The position numbers were made by a program, and so were the translations under genes. DNA of 64,000 bases, taken from Lethocerus indicus. Taxonomy: Eukaryota; Arthropoda; Insecta; Hemiptera; Belostomatidae. Where the stretch lies: NCBI GenBank assembly GCA_019843655.1, contig JACDQD010000001.1:43964230-44028229 (forward strand), read 5' to 3'. Each line of letters begins with the position of its first letter. The stretch's first letter is position 1. This document shows, in pieces, positions 47,475-59,908 of this stretch. Below the pieces are notes generated by a model. The model was not told where the DNA came from. It worked only from the letters and a program-made list of their open reading frames with translations, and did no database searches.

Positions 47475-47555
47475 TATATAAGGTCAAGTACGAGGAGTAC
47501 CCCAGAGTTCGTTCTATGGCGATCAGTTTAGGGGTCCAGTTTAAGTGTCTAGACC
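47475..47555 (+). promoter_or_regulatory. Possible TATA/initiator promoter
   Basis: TATATAAG at 47475-47482 is followed by an insect initiator-like ATCAGTTT around 47522-47529 and an AGACC resembling a downstream promoter element at 47551-47555. TATA and initiator are about 15 bases too far apart to serve one start site, and the downstream motif is one base off the ideal position. A possible 5' UTR donor (GTGAGG) lies near 47669. No coding exon could be tied to it in the window. Confidence 0.25.
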
Positions 47556-50554
47556 ATTTGCTGTGTGTTTAAGTGTTATAGTCCTAAAGACAATATACGA
47601 CCGGTGCTATAGTGCCGCCACTGCCTAAAGTGTACAATGCACCGACGTGTCAAGTGTGCCAGTGATCGGAGTGAGGGTATTTTAAGTTCTCGGGTCTTTA
47701 TTATGTAACTTTCCCGATTACCGTATATGCAGAAAAATGCCCCATCGGCCGGACTGACTATATCAATCTACGATGTCTATGCATATTCGCAGAAAAATTA
47801 AAGTATTCTTATTTGTAGTTTAGGGGTCTGATCTATACCGTCATTTGCTGTCTGGTTCTCCGTATTCACGCATACTATGGTAATCCGATAATCTCTCGTT
47901 GTCAACGTAGGAAAAGAGATGTCGAAACTTAATTTTTTAACCGTAATCGCTTTATTAATATCGTTCGCTACAAATTCGGTTTTCCGGCCATTCGCAGTTT
48001 TTATAACGCTCCGTGTATTTATCGCTCGAAAGAAAAAAGTAATGAGCGTTTCGGCTTTCTACGATTGCGGACGCAAAAGTATGGGGAGCGGCAAATGGGA
48101 GAAATGACCGGTTTACCGGACGATAATTGCGGAAAATCCACCTCCCGCCCGGGACCTTTTTTCGGCCTCCGGTTCTCAAATTATACGAATTTTATTTCTA
48201 CAAATCGGAAACAGTTTCTTTGGTGAAAACTGCGGTCACGCGATGGCGTCTGGCCTTTCCGAGAAAGGAAATCTTTAAGGTACCGTTCCATTTTTCTTCG
48301 CCGGTCCCGTTTTTTTTTCTTCTTAGTTTGCGTCGCATTTCTTAACCCGTCGTTATTTCCGTTCTTCTAAAATTATTATTCGACGTCCAATTATTTTTTC
48401 CATCCTCATTTTATTTTTTGAGCGCGATTTCTTTCGGTCCTCTTTTTAAAGAGGCAAATAACGAAATGGTACAAACGGGAATCTAAGGAAAAACTGTATG
48501 CTTAGGTGTTCGATCCGGTTGGTGATACATGTCGCTACTTAAAACGGCTTACCCCTGCTGGTCAAGTAACCCCACGGTCATATTGCACACGGCTGCCATA
48601 ATTTATTTGGAATTTTAACAACTGACAACCTACTGAATAAAGTTATTGTACACGATAGGTACAAGACTTGATCGACATGCGATTTCAAATGCAGTATTAA
48701 CGATAATTGAGTTCTGAGGTATTCCAAAACTCAACCCCCCATGATATATTTTAATAAAAACGGTGCAGATTATTCTGATTATATGTAACCTACGCTTCGT
48801 GCTCTCCCCGATTAGTCGTCTCGACCAACTAAATAGGGGTCTTTAAAACCTCGAAATGAATTATCTCTAGAGGTAGAGGCGATAGAAAAGGGCCGCAAGA
48901 AAGAGATCGGTAGGTTAAAGGGAATGGAGATAAAAAAATTACCCTCACAGAGAAGAAAAGCTAGAAATTCAGATTTTCGAATCTTGGAGCTGGGGAATGT
49001 CCGAGAAGTTTGGAATCTGGATTCTTCGAAACAGAATGTTATCGGCCCTGAAAGGATGAAATCCTGGCAAAATGATTCCCTGGATTTATTTTTTATGAAG
49101 CTAATAATTAAACCCCTCTTCATATCTCGGGCCAGTAATAATAATCTTGAGCCTTAATGAAAAATGTTGATTAACAGTACAAACATGAACATTTAGTTCC
49201 CTATCCAGTGCATGTGTTTCCTATCTGTGTCGAGATAGTGAAATTATAAATTTACGAATGAAGGAGTAATAACATATTCAAATATTGGATATTAATGTTT
49301 AATAGCCGTGAAGTTAGAATTAACGCTTTTTAATAAAATTGAATGTAAATTTCGTGTCTGCCTAATTATACGAAGGTCGATGAGCCGTGGCCCTGATTCG
49401 CAGTGTTCGTCCTAAATAATAAATTTACGAATGTACTTTGGGTTAAAATAAGAAGAAAACGGGTATGTGTTTGGTAATCAACTAATGGACAGAAAAAATG
49501 TTTTTTCCACATAAACATTCTTTTAAATTGAAGAAAGAATAAGAAAATTTTTCTTGTAAAGGACACAAGCAATTAATAAGACAACGATGAGAAAAAGATT
49601 ACTAATCCTTGTTAAAGAGTATGGAAGATCACCTAATGATAAAGAATAAGCCATCGAATAAAGACTTGCAAAAGATGTACGCAAACACATTTTTCTTAAA
49701 ATAATATTTGCGATTAGAATACTTAGTAGGGGAATTTTCCATTCTTTGTAATATTATGATCTATCTATATATAATACGTTTTTATCCATATGTATCGTGC
49801 TAATTTTTCGTTTTAATTCACTTACATTATCGACAGTCAATAATGGAATGAATTAAACTCTCGGATGGCCAACAAAATAAGAAGCCCAGACAACGTTTGA
49901 CAATTTGCTAATGAATTTTGCCATCGGGGAAACTCTTCGCCATTAATATACAAAATGGTAAACACATTTTACCTTCAATAGTTGGGCATTATCAATGTTT
50001 ATGTTCCGACTCTCCTTCGATAAATTAAAAACCGATATTGTTCGAAGCGTGTACAGCCCTCGCCGTGTAAAATGTCGCCTGTTTTGTTTGACATCTAACT
50101 TTATAATATTTTTCATTTATTCGCCGAAAACAATTCATTCGTGTTTTAGGGAATCTAGTAAATATTAAAAATTCTAAGGAAGGATTGCCTGGAATTGAAT
50201 TGAGTATTACCTGGAGCCATGCCTCAATCAATCAGTAATTCACTCGTTTAATGTGAAAATAGGAATACATGAAGCTATAGTCACAGTTTTCAACGAATTT
50301 TCTGACAATGCTCGTCTCCTAATGGAAATTTCTTGAATATAATAAACAAAATTGACGATTTTTAGAATAACGAAAATTGCTTAATAAAAATAATAAGGAA
50401 ATTAGTACTTTTCGCAGGCATTTTCTATCAGGAATACAGCGGGTAAGAATAAGACGAAATGCATCCTGTGAGCGCTGTCACCAGCGCTGTCAGAGCGAGA
50501 GGACGGACGAAGGTAACAATGCTGTGACAGTGCGTTTCGTTCGTCTCACGAACA

Positions 50555-50600
50555 TGGTGAGAAACCGAAACCGGTCTAGCTTGTGCCCAAATAAGCGATA
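50555..50600 (+). repeat. Remnant hammerhead repeat
   Basis: GAAACCGAAACCGGTCTAGC followed by CAAATAAGCGA retains the 3' half of the motif. The first box is absent. Confidence 0.4.
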
Positions 50601-50934
50601 AAAAGTCATTAAACGCCGAAGGTTTGTTATTTGCTGACTATCATACTCCAACGAGAAACTAATTTGACATTTGGCAAAGTCTAACCTAAATACGCTATTC
50701 AAATAAATATTATTTAATATCCCTGTTACCTAGCCATACAAAAATAGAACAAATATCACTCCCGACTTACGCACATATGGTCCAAACCCTCCTATTTCCT
50801 GACATCCCAAACGTTCCTTACAAACGCCTCTGACCTAAACATACCACAAAAATAGAAAAATAAAAATAAAACTTTTTTTATTTTCACAACATTCAAATAC
50901 AATAAGAGACGTTGATGCTCGAACAGCATTACTA

Positions 50935-51140
50935 ACGAGGGAATAACTAGGGAGAAATAAATCCGTATGTCCAAATTTGTGTAAGTATAGCGTTGTACAG
51001 TAATCATTTATTGTTTAAACCTAGTTTTGATCTATTGTCCAACAAGCTAAGTAGCAATTTGTAGCGTCTGTTGACCGTTCTTGTCAACTTCATGCCAGTG
51101 AGGTTCTCCTCCATTATGCTCAATTTATATGAGTGCAACC
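50935..51140 (-). pseudogene. Jockey-like RT fragment, truncated at a microsatellite
   Basis: The minus strand reads LTGMKLTRTVNRRYKLLLSLL, then DNRSKLGLNNK, a stop, and LLYNAILTQIWTYGF. This corresponds to the Jockey SKL-L-NKLLLYKAILKPIWTYG motif. The upstream side ends at the TA/TG microsatellite at 51179-51258. Confidence 0.65.
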
Positions 51141-51178
51141 TTAACATCAATGTCACAGTTGTGGCAATGAAACAGTTA

Positions 51179-51214
51179 ATATATATATATATATATATAT
51201 ATCTTTCTCTCTCC

Positions 51215-51260
<46 letters not shown>
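51179..51260. repeat. TA / CT / TG / CG compound microsatellite
   Basis: TA repeats, a short CTCTCTCC tract, TG repeats and a few GC repeats in series. Confidence 0.95.
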
Positions 51261-51669
51261 TTATATAGGCCATACGTTGGAAGATAATTTACCTCCGGTA
51301 GGTTGCAGCCAGGAGGAACATCGGTGGCGGAGTGGAGAAGCGACCCGGCCCTTCACCCCAAATTAATAATCAGGACAGAATGACCGAAAGGAAAGCCGGG
51401 TACCGCTCTATTGAAGAGTGCTTCGGCCTCGGAAACCAGCCCCCACCCCCCTCCACGGCCAATAGATACCAGGCGGTATCACCTATATATAAAGTTATTT
51501 ATGTTTGTGTCATTTATCCGGGGGGCCTCCTTTCCGCCTATAATATGGGCCTCACGAAGGGGGGGCCCCCTCGGCGGATCGATCCCGGCCAACGCCGGCT
51601 TTCTTGTGCGAGGCCCATATCGGAGAAGTTTCCGATATCCCCCCTTTGACCGAACCACTTCAAATAAAA

Positions 51670-51890
51670 ATACATTATTTTTCTTTGATACGACATCGCA
51701 GACGATACACAATTGTTTTTTTAAATATGCCGGCCCGCGGGCTTTTCTATATTTATGCGCACGAGTATTAAGCTCAAATATACTCAGTATTGTTCACAAT
51801 GTTGTTATGGTAATGGAGAAAGTTATGTGATAAAACCGTGAGTACTTAAATTGCACTCACTCCAACCCCTGGTACAAATAATACAACTAA
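51670..51890 (+). repeat. Unclassified interspersed repeat, copy 1
   Basis: Matches 63265-63470: shared blocks include TATTTTTC, CGATAYACA, ACGAG-ATTAAG-(C)TAAAT-TACTC, ATTGTTCACAATGTTGTTA and GTAATxxxGAAAGTTA. No frame or terminal inverted repeat is evident. Confidence 0.65.
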
Positions 51891-51899
51891 TTCGCTCAC

Positions 51900-54800
51900 A
51901 CACTTTGCACACCACTTATTTCACTCCACTGTTCACGATATTGGCTGTCGGTGCAGTCTACACTTAAACTGGCACATTCACAACTTGCACTTCGTTGTAG
52001 CACATTTCACTTTATTTGGGGGTTTTGTTTGTCGGCATGAGGACCCTCCTCCTTGCGGTACGTTTTTTGGTCGGCCATTGAGGTTTTCGGGTTAACAGGA
52101 TGATGCAGGGTGATTGGGGTGCTTTTGGATTTTCATTCCCAATATTAAATTATAATTTAAATTTGGCCCTCCGGTGATGATCGTATCGCCGAGGAGCTAC
52201 CGCAGCGAATTTCTGTAACATTTGAGCTATCTCGGACGGATATTAGCTTGAATAATCGGGGAAAATACTAAATTTTATCAGTACCAACAGAACGCTGTTT
52301 AGAGGCATGAACCCTGCTAAATTACTGAACAGCCGATAACACCGAAGTCAGTCCAGCTTTCGAAAAATTAGGGGAAAGGAGATAGCAATAGTGTTGATAT
52401 TTAAATCAGCTTCTATTTTTACAAACATGGCTTTTAGAAAATTAACTGAGGGTATGGAAGATTCGGTCCGACCACTGGGATTCGAAACATGGTCGAAGCG
52501 TTTTATTACCACATAACATTGCCCATGAAAACCCTTCAGTTATATTTTAGCTTTAGGTAGAGTCCGGTTTTCGGAACTAGAGATACGGATCTGGAAAATG
52601 AGATGAGTGTCAACAGGGTGTAACTAGCGGACTGCAAATTAAAGGCTAATTTGGGTTCATTATTTTCGAGTTTGTGGCCCAGTCCATTTTTACGTGGCAG
52701 ACGGACGCTCTCCGGATAATGCAAAACATCGAACTACGAACTCTGAAAATTTGTTAACCACTTAACGCCACTATCACACACAAACACACACATATACACA
52801 CACACATCGCATACAAGTAACACTTTCAACTATATTCCAATGTTGTGTATCGCAAACTGGTACTGCCTTAAAACATTATAGAACATCAGAACAATTTTAT
52901 TTTCATTCCATTTCTACACAAATTATAGTAGGTTAAGAAAGTGTTTATTGGGATTTATCTGAACCAAATTAAGGTTTGCGACTAATTGGCTGGGGAGCAA
53001 TCGTTGGAGAGGAAAGATGAATGAAGCCGCCAGGGTTCATTTGGTTGAATTAATCGATAGTAATGAACCAACATATACGACCGCTATAGAACACTGCTTT
53101 TCGCCCCAACGTATAATTCTATGTCGGATAAAGTTGTTCCATCCGAAAGGGGTCCAGTCCTAGGCCGACGTTACATGCAGGGACGGTGTACCAAAATGCT
53201 ATTGACAATGGTAAAAAGCATAAAAACAAATAATAATGCTACTATTACAGCTTCATTACCTAAGCAATAAAGTGTACTTGACTTTACAGTATCGAGAGTA
53301 CTTATAATTTATTAGTTAAATGAATTATATTCCGTGTACCCAGTGGAATGTATATCTAGCGGCATTTTCTAAACCTGCAAACCGTTCTATTGAATATTCT
53401 GAATATTATATTTACAAAACACGAACAGTTTTATTTTATCCAACAATTCTGATAAACTCCATTGTAAGTATTAAAATCTCGATTTTCGAGAGAAATTATT
53501 TAAATCAGTGAAAATTCGGAGCGCGAGGGCGGGAGAGGACAACTAATGTCAAATAAACGGTGTTTATAGTCGACTCGATTATGGCCGCGATCTCAACTTA
53601 ATTATAGGTTAGAGTAAGCCGGTACGCCGTTTTTCCATTTTGCAGGGTCGAATAAATGTCTAGTTATTTAAAAAAAAGGAAATTATTTTCAATTTATATA
53701 TTGATTCCTACTAAACAAGAAAGGGGAGTGTAGAAAATGCGTTAAATTCTTTAGTGCCAGAATATAGGATAAAATATCTCCATTTCAACAAATTTATAGC
53801 AAACAAATTTAATGAGCGAACCGGTGTTAGCTCCAAAGTAATCTGTAAGCTCCAGTGTTTGTTCCTGGATAAAGGCTTTCCATTGTTCATTAATAAGGCC
53901 TCGTTTTATCTATCTATCGTACCCATGTATATTGTAATAAACTGTACTTCTTTAAAAAAAAACAAACTAAATTTACTTCATTAACGAAATCAAGTCGTAT
54001 GTAATGTTTGCCAAACTATCGAAAATGGGCTCGTAATTACGAGTAATTTATTTTCTCTGTTTTTATTTTAAATCGCGACTATAATTTTTAAAATTATATT
54101 TAGTAACAATGCGACTTGATAACACAAATGTACTTATGCCGGAGAATCCACACACTGATGGTACCCCTGAGGAACAATTTTTTAATGAAAAGTTGTTCTG
54201 ACACCTTAGGGGTTAGTGGAAGCCTAAACAAATTGAATCCGAATTTTCCAAATAGTCCGTACCGTGAAATTTTATTGTATCTTAATTATATACCTCTTTA
54301 CAACACCCTTAGAAAGAGAAGTATATTTAATCAGTTCAAATTCGAATTATTTTGTAACATAACCACACGTGTTCATCCCCCCGCCATAACCGCTCGTCCG
54401 GTGTTTCGGCTTCTAGCTAACCAAGCAGTCACGAAACGGTACAGTGGTAGCGACGGTAACCGATGAAGCATCTTGTCCGCACTTTCAATTACAATACACA
54501 CTAATACTGCCGATACCGAACTAACGGTATCGTGCGGAAACGGAAGAATTGTCAGACAGCGATTCTCGATGACAGGAGTGATTTTTATTAACCAACAGGA
54601 CTGTTGTATAGCGTGTACTTTTAAAGATATAATAATTTCAACCGGGACCTATTTTTGTCATGGAGAGTTGGCCTATAGACGAGAGGAGGAAGGACGAGCC
54701 CAGTATAGACCTCGTGACGGCAGTGGGCGTCGGAACGCTTTGCAAGGAATTTTCGGAAGCAATTTTGCAGCGCTCACTGCGCATAATTCCCAGGAAGGGT

Positions 54801-54990
54801 TCCTCTTCCCTGTCCGATGGATTAAGGTTTCAATTAAAATATCAATAGACGACGCAAACCCCTCTACGTGGCGGCACCGGGATAGGGCGCTTTGCTCGGA
54901 AACGACGAAGATTTCCGGGCAAAAACCGACGGGGGAATGAGCCCGCGATGAAGAAGAATAAATTGGTTCAGTACTAAAGGTTAAAGAACC
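51900..54990. other. Unassigned sequence
   Basis: Apart from the SINE-like fragment, I see a diverged hammerhead-family stretch near 53197 (GCTATTGACAATGG) and a short frame at 54660-54848 with coding-like composition but no acceptor or homology. Confidence 0.4.
52455..52500 (-). repeat. tRNA-like SINE fragment
   Basis: TTTCGAATCCCAGTGGTCGG and ACCGAATCTTCC on the minus strand match the B-box and following sequence of the 63185 copy. The T stem no longer pairs. Confidence 0.4.
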
Positions 54991-55001
54991 AGTCACCATT
55001 T

Positions 55002-55145
55002 AACTCCGGTACACTCCTTGACTTTCAGTCGGGTAGTTTGTTATAAACTTGTCGAAATTAAAATATTTTAACCTACTGAATGAATTAAAGTGCAAAGTGT
55101 TCGGTGCGAGCGGGTATACACATCTAGAGAGGTTTACCGTCGCGA
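55002..55145 (+). repeat. Unclassified interspersed repeat, copy 2
   Basis: Partner of the copy at 18408. The two share about 140 bases with scattered substitutions and small indels. Flanking sequences are unrelated, so the repeat edges lie near these coordinates. Confidence 0.75.
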
Positions 55146-55678
55146 TGGAGGTCCACGTTTCGAGCCGGCGGAAGGAACCGGAGGAGGATGTAGTCGGGCC
55201 ATGGCGGACAATGCATGAGTGGCTCACGGCTTTTCAACCACGCGCTTATAATAAATAACAGATTGGGCGAACGACCATCGATCGACGACTGCCGCGGTCG
55301 ACGTCCGGCAATTGTCCCACCGGCGGGCGGCTGCGACTTGAAAACGGTACCGCGCACCTGTCTCCAACTATCCGGGACGAACCACCGGCCAGATCCAGAA
55401 CAAACAAATTAGTTCCCACCTTCCGTGAAACTACACCCAAACCAACTACAAACATTAACTGCTGCTCTTTATTCCTTTATCCCCTGATTAGAGCCCTTCC
55501 TTGAGATATACCGCGTCATCGAACAAATAAGCGATGGAAATAATTATGATGAATCCTGAAAAATGTTTACAAAGAAAACCTCGCTCAAAACTAGTTCAGA
55601 ATACATCTTTGTGGTCTGCGAGGGGCTGGAATACCGTAGATTTCGTGTTTCTCTCTCCTCTCGCTGGTTTGGTCTTAT

Positions 55679-55717
55679 GCTAGACCGTTTTCGGTTGCTA
55701 CCCTTCACCGTCGTTAG
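55679..55717 (-). ncRNA. Decayed hammerhead motif
   Basis: The minus strand keeps CGAAAACGGTCTAGC (GAAA box, stem III remnant, GUC, stem I strand), but the CUGANGA box is lost. Kept as a marker of the repeat family. Confidence 0.5.
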
Positions 55718-55790
55718 TATTCCACCCTCTGGATTCCCAACTCTGGACTCCACTCCAACTATTTAAATTAATTATTGGGATTTTCAAGTT

Positions 55791-55950
55791 CGTTGGGTGC
55801 ACTTGCGCGGATAAACTAGCGCCCCCTGAGGATGGTGTGGACATGTACTCAACTAAAGTTCGTTGGGTGCACTTGCACCGATAAACTAGCCCCCCCCCCT
55901 GAGGGTGGTGCGGAAATGTACTTAACTAAAGTTCGTTGGGCGCATTCGTT
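55791..55950 (-). repeat. About 70-bp tandem repeat, two to three units
   Basis: Units start with CGTTGGG(T/C)GC at 55791, 55861 and 55934. They are the reverse complement of the units at 36230-36420, and the last one is cut short. Confidence 0.8.
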
Positions 55951-56188
55951 AGGGGTAGTCTAGATTACTAAAAGAAACTTTTTTCAATAAATTTTGAATC
56001 AACAGGAAAACTTATGATCATAAATACACAATACCAGATAGGTTTCCTGTCATATATTTGGAAGTCAGAAGCAAATAGTTGTGACCAGTTGTGTGATCAA
56101 ATATATATTTGACCGATAACCCGACTAAAGACTAAGCCAATCCCCCCCAACCAAAATAAGACAAAAAAATCCCCCAACACAATAACAA

Positions 56189-56189
<1 letters not shown>

Positions 56190-56273
<84 letters not shown>
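56190..56273. repeat. CA microsatellite
   Basis: About 42 CA repeats replacing the CAATAACAAG-to-CAGACA interval of the Penelope-like 3' UTR, which is unexpanded at 56860-56900. Confidence 0.95.
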
Positions 56274-56277
<4 letters not shown>

Positions 56278-56462
56278 ACACTCACCAGAGTACAAGTGGT
56301 GTCCTACATTTTGTAATCATATCACTACAATAAATGATCTTTTAATAAATCTCTTTTTAATCTGAAAATCAGACGAACACTATTCAGAGCTTTATGTCAC
56401 TACTTTAAACTAAACTGACTCGTCCATTGTGCGGTTTAAAACATCCTCACATGGCCTCCATA

Positions 56463-56522
<60 letters not shown>
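56463..56522. repeat. TA microsatellite
   Basis: About 30 TA repeats within the composite hammerhead block. Confidence 0.95.
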
Positions 56523-56526
<4 letters not shown>

Positions 56527-56977
56527 ACGGGGGCTCGCCACTGACTATGACCTAGTGTCACACTGCCAAAACGGATATTTTTGTTTGAACTTCACTGAGC
56601 GCCTGGGGACCTGCATTCAACTGGCCGCGTTTGTGAATGAAACACCTCTGCTTCACATGCACGAGCTTTATAAGATGGAACAACCATCCGTTCTAACGAA
56701 CCGGTAGAATGGTTAACATGAAAAACAGAGAATAACACCGACGGGCACAAACACTATCTCAATTTTATAAAGAAAAAATACTGGATGTAGTTTAACATAC
56801 TTTTGTGGTCTGGCCCCACCCCCCTCAACTCAAACAAGACAAACAAATTCCCCCCAAAAACACAATAACAAGATACGCATATATACACACTACAGACAGA
56901 CAACCACCACAGTACTAGTGACAGTGACAGTGCAATGAGGATACCCAAAGAACATCCAAAGTGCCAAAAGTGACACC

Positions 56978-57014
56978 GCTACTGAAGATGGCTAGCAGCC
57001 GAAACCGGTCTACC
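56978..57014 (+). ncRNA. Hammerhead ribozyme motif (core intact, stem I mismatch)
   Basis: GCUA, CUGAAGA, U, GGC-UAGCA-GCC, GAAA, ACCGGUC, then UACC. Core boxes and stem II are intact; the last stem I strand has one mismatch (UACC for UAGC). Confidence 0.72.
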
Positions 57015-59858
57015 AAAAGACCAAACCAGCGAGAGGAGACAGAAACACACGAAATCTACGGAATACTGGATATCTTTAGGGAAAAGATTATTCTAAATTT
57101 TGAAATTGTTTTAATTAACAGCGGTGGAACAATTTTGAAACCCTTACAGTTTTTAAATTCTAGTGGAAAACTTATTCCCTACACTGCGACATTTGTTCAC
57201 AATGGAAAGTTCCAAATAAAAGATTCAAATAAAGAATAGCGAAAGAATATTTCGAAACAATATAAATGTGAAGGGGAAAGAATTTTCTGATTTTGTGGTT
57301 TCTGAAAGGGGATGAAGGTTTACAGGTTTACTGTTGGTTCGTTTGTTGGGAGGGGGAAAGATGGGATTTCTGCACGGCCGTCCAGCCGGCCCTCAGTTTT
57401 ATAAGTAAACAGTTGAACTTTACTTTGGTATCTCGGTTGAGGGAAAGTCATTACAGATCTAACAGTTGTAAATAATATGATAAAGATATTATATCTCAAC
57501 TTTAAAGCACTTTTCTAGACCCGAATCTGACTTCTTTACTATCCACCACGCGGGGATATATATATATATATATATATCGAACTGTTTCATCAGTCTTGTG
57601 ATCTTCTATATCCTCTCGCCCGGTTTGTGATCGGTTTTGCACCATGGTCCAGAGGAGCCCGTCATCGTTACGTCTCAGGAAAACTTCGACTAGCTGTTTC
57701 GCAACAGTTCGTAAACTTTGTTTACAAAGCAAAGTATCTTACCATGGGACCTGGCAAAGGCGACACAGCCCGGGGTAATAGTCTGACGCGGGCTATTTTT
57801 TTTTGTAGCTGAATGGGTTGAGCGAGGTGGACGCGGGCGCGCTTTTGTGTGTGTGCGTGCGTGAGTGTGAGTACTGGTGCGGGGTATGTGGCGCCCCACA
57901 CGGAAAGTGCGTCAGCTTCGAGTCACGCCACCTTGCGTTCAACACTTCGTCACTTGTTTACATCCATAGTCGGCCTCGCCCAGTTTACCCACCGATATAT
58001 TTCTGGTCCCGACCAGCCGATCGTTCTTCATAGCTCCTTTCAATCGGGGATATTTGACCGGACTGCTCCCTGTACAGAGGATTTTTCTTTTTGTATTATA
58101 TAACTCGGTGATATATTCCCAGTTTAGTTGAGCCGCCGGTCCCATATATCCCGAGAGCCTTTCCTCGGGAGCCTCTCTTCGAAATATCCGCGCGATGCAC
58201 TGGAACAGAAAGATATTTTAAGAAAATATATTCTAGGTATTCGGGCATTTCTGGCGCTATCCGACAGTAGCAGCTAGTGTCACTACAGCTATATAAATTA
58301 CTGGTAAACGCTGCTGCCGAGGGTGAGAATTCGTAACCGAACGAGCTTCGGGCCGAAAACTCTAGTGATTCCTTTTCCGACTAACAGTAACTTCCAATTA
58401 ACAAAGTCAACATCTCTACCACTACCTAGAGATTCCAATGCCTGATCCTATCCCACCATTCAAAAAGTCTGTACAATTACATAACCGCGAATTGCGGAAT
58501 CGTAATAGCGTCACAATTGATGTCATGGCTAGTTATTAAATTAATTTTTGAGCAGCGGGTTGTGGATGGGGGTTCGAAGGGTTTGTGTCATCTTTAGTCC
58601 GTCCCAGGACTAACCTAGAATAGCGAAATATAAATTACCCCGTCGCTGAATTTTTTACTCAAGACTCAGGTAAATAGTACCGGCCGTCAACGGCTCTGAT
58701 GCAAACCGGAATCTTGGTTGGAAAAAAGCGGTCCGCCCTTTACGCAGAATTCCCCGTTTTCCATCTCGGACACGATCGGGCGGTTAGCTTCCAATTTTTG
58801 TTTCGAAATCGTCCGCCAACTGTTTGCAAACAGTTTGTTAACAAAGTTTGCGAACAAAGTTCCCCAGCGTGAAAGAGGCCTTGGGCACAGCCGAAGGCCC
58901 TTACCGATTTCTGCCGCTGAAACGATTAAAGCGTCGAATTTGTAGAAATGAATCAATAAAACTTGTAATTGGGTACAATCAAAATTTCAAGAAAACGTGA
59001 GGCAGTATCACCTTGAAACTTAAAACGCTGCTGGAAAAGTTAAAATAGACTAAAAAACCTTGCCAGATAATTTATTATCAGACTGTAATACTACTATCCT
59101 CTATAACCTTCAGTTCATAATTTCTCGCAATACTGGTTTCTCCAATCGAAAATATAACCACACCTCAGGATTTCTCTGCGCAAAGTAACCGTATTGAAAC
59201 AACATATGCAAGCTACACCCTATTATATTAACTTCCAAGTCATGTTGTCCGACTTCAAAATGTGAAAAAAAATCGTAACACAAACAATTTCGTTACACTG
59301 ATATTGGTGATAAAGAAACTTTACCTGTATTCACAGATAATGTTGTCGGGCAAAGGTGTGTCTCAGTTTTGAACTGGCGGCACTTGTTTATTCGGTCGGA
59401 ATGAGTTTCTTGCTCAATTTCGTAGTGACGCCCGCGAGTTTAGTGGGCGACTGATGTGGTCAATGAGTGGGCGGCCATTGCGTATGGCGTATGAGGTTTG
59501 TTTACGAAAACATGCTAAAAAGGAAAGTGCTGGGCCAGGTTTGTGACGCGCAACCGGACCGTCCTTCGGCCACTCGGGGAACCGGTTTTTCAGGAAGCCC
59601 TTAAACGAGCCCCCTTCCAATTCAGAGAATTAGAACTGCAGCGAATTGTCCATGGCGGGTCGAAACATCACCGGTTTTAATCAGAAAAAGCCTACGTTGC
59701 ATAAAACGTTATTCAAATTAAATTATAATGTAGTTTTGTGTCGTCGGGAACCAGTTATGAACCGGTTTCGGTCATTAATAGATTAGTGGGACACTAATGT
59801 CTGTTCTCTGTCTCATGTCATGGAGCATCCTGTTAGTACTGAAAGAAAGAGACGGAGA

Positions 59859-59861
<3 letters not shown>

Positions 59862-59906
<45 letters not shown>
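59862..59906. repeat. TA microsatellite
   Basis: About 22 TA repeats. Shorter TA runs also occur at 5655-5685, 57556-57578 and 62271-62313. Confidence 0.95.

Positions 59907-59908
<2 letters not shown>

Larger units (their letters stand above)
46640..50930. other. Unassigned sequence upstream of the coiled-coil exons
   Basis: It contains the possible promoter at 47475 and the remnant at 50555. Frames at 48812-49157 and elsewhere have no family signature. Upstream exons of the coiled-coil gene may be here but none could be proven. Confidence 0.4.
55609..57061. mobile_element. Composite Penelope-like/hammerhead repeat block with nested simple repeats
   Basis: The left end (55609-55700) is an inverted copy of the family tail and 3' end with a decayed hammerhead. 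Then follow the 70-bp tandem units, a stretch matching the 36150-36220 loop in reverse, a Penelope 3' UTR-like segment with a long CA run (56100-56290), a TA run (56463-56522), a second 3' UTR-like segment (56800-56900) and an intact-looking 3' end with hammerhead, finishing at CTACGG near 57061. The middle is duplicated or nested. Flanks GAATACATCTTT and GAATACTGGATATCTTT look alike but no clean duplication can be defined. Confidence 0.65.

Noticed and set aside
54660..54848. 62-codon frame starting MESWPIDERRKDEPS
   Set aside because: Composition is coding-like, but there is no homology I know, no acceptor, and only a weak donor. Kept as unproven.
55144..55257. Short frame MEVHVSSRRKEPEEDVVG after the repeat at 55002
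   Set aside because: Starts at the edge of an interspersed repeat and has no splice sites or family motif.
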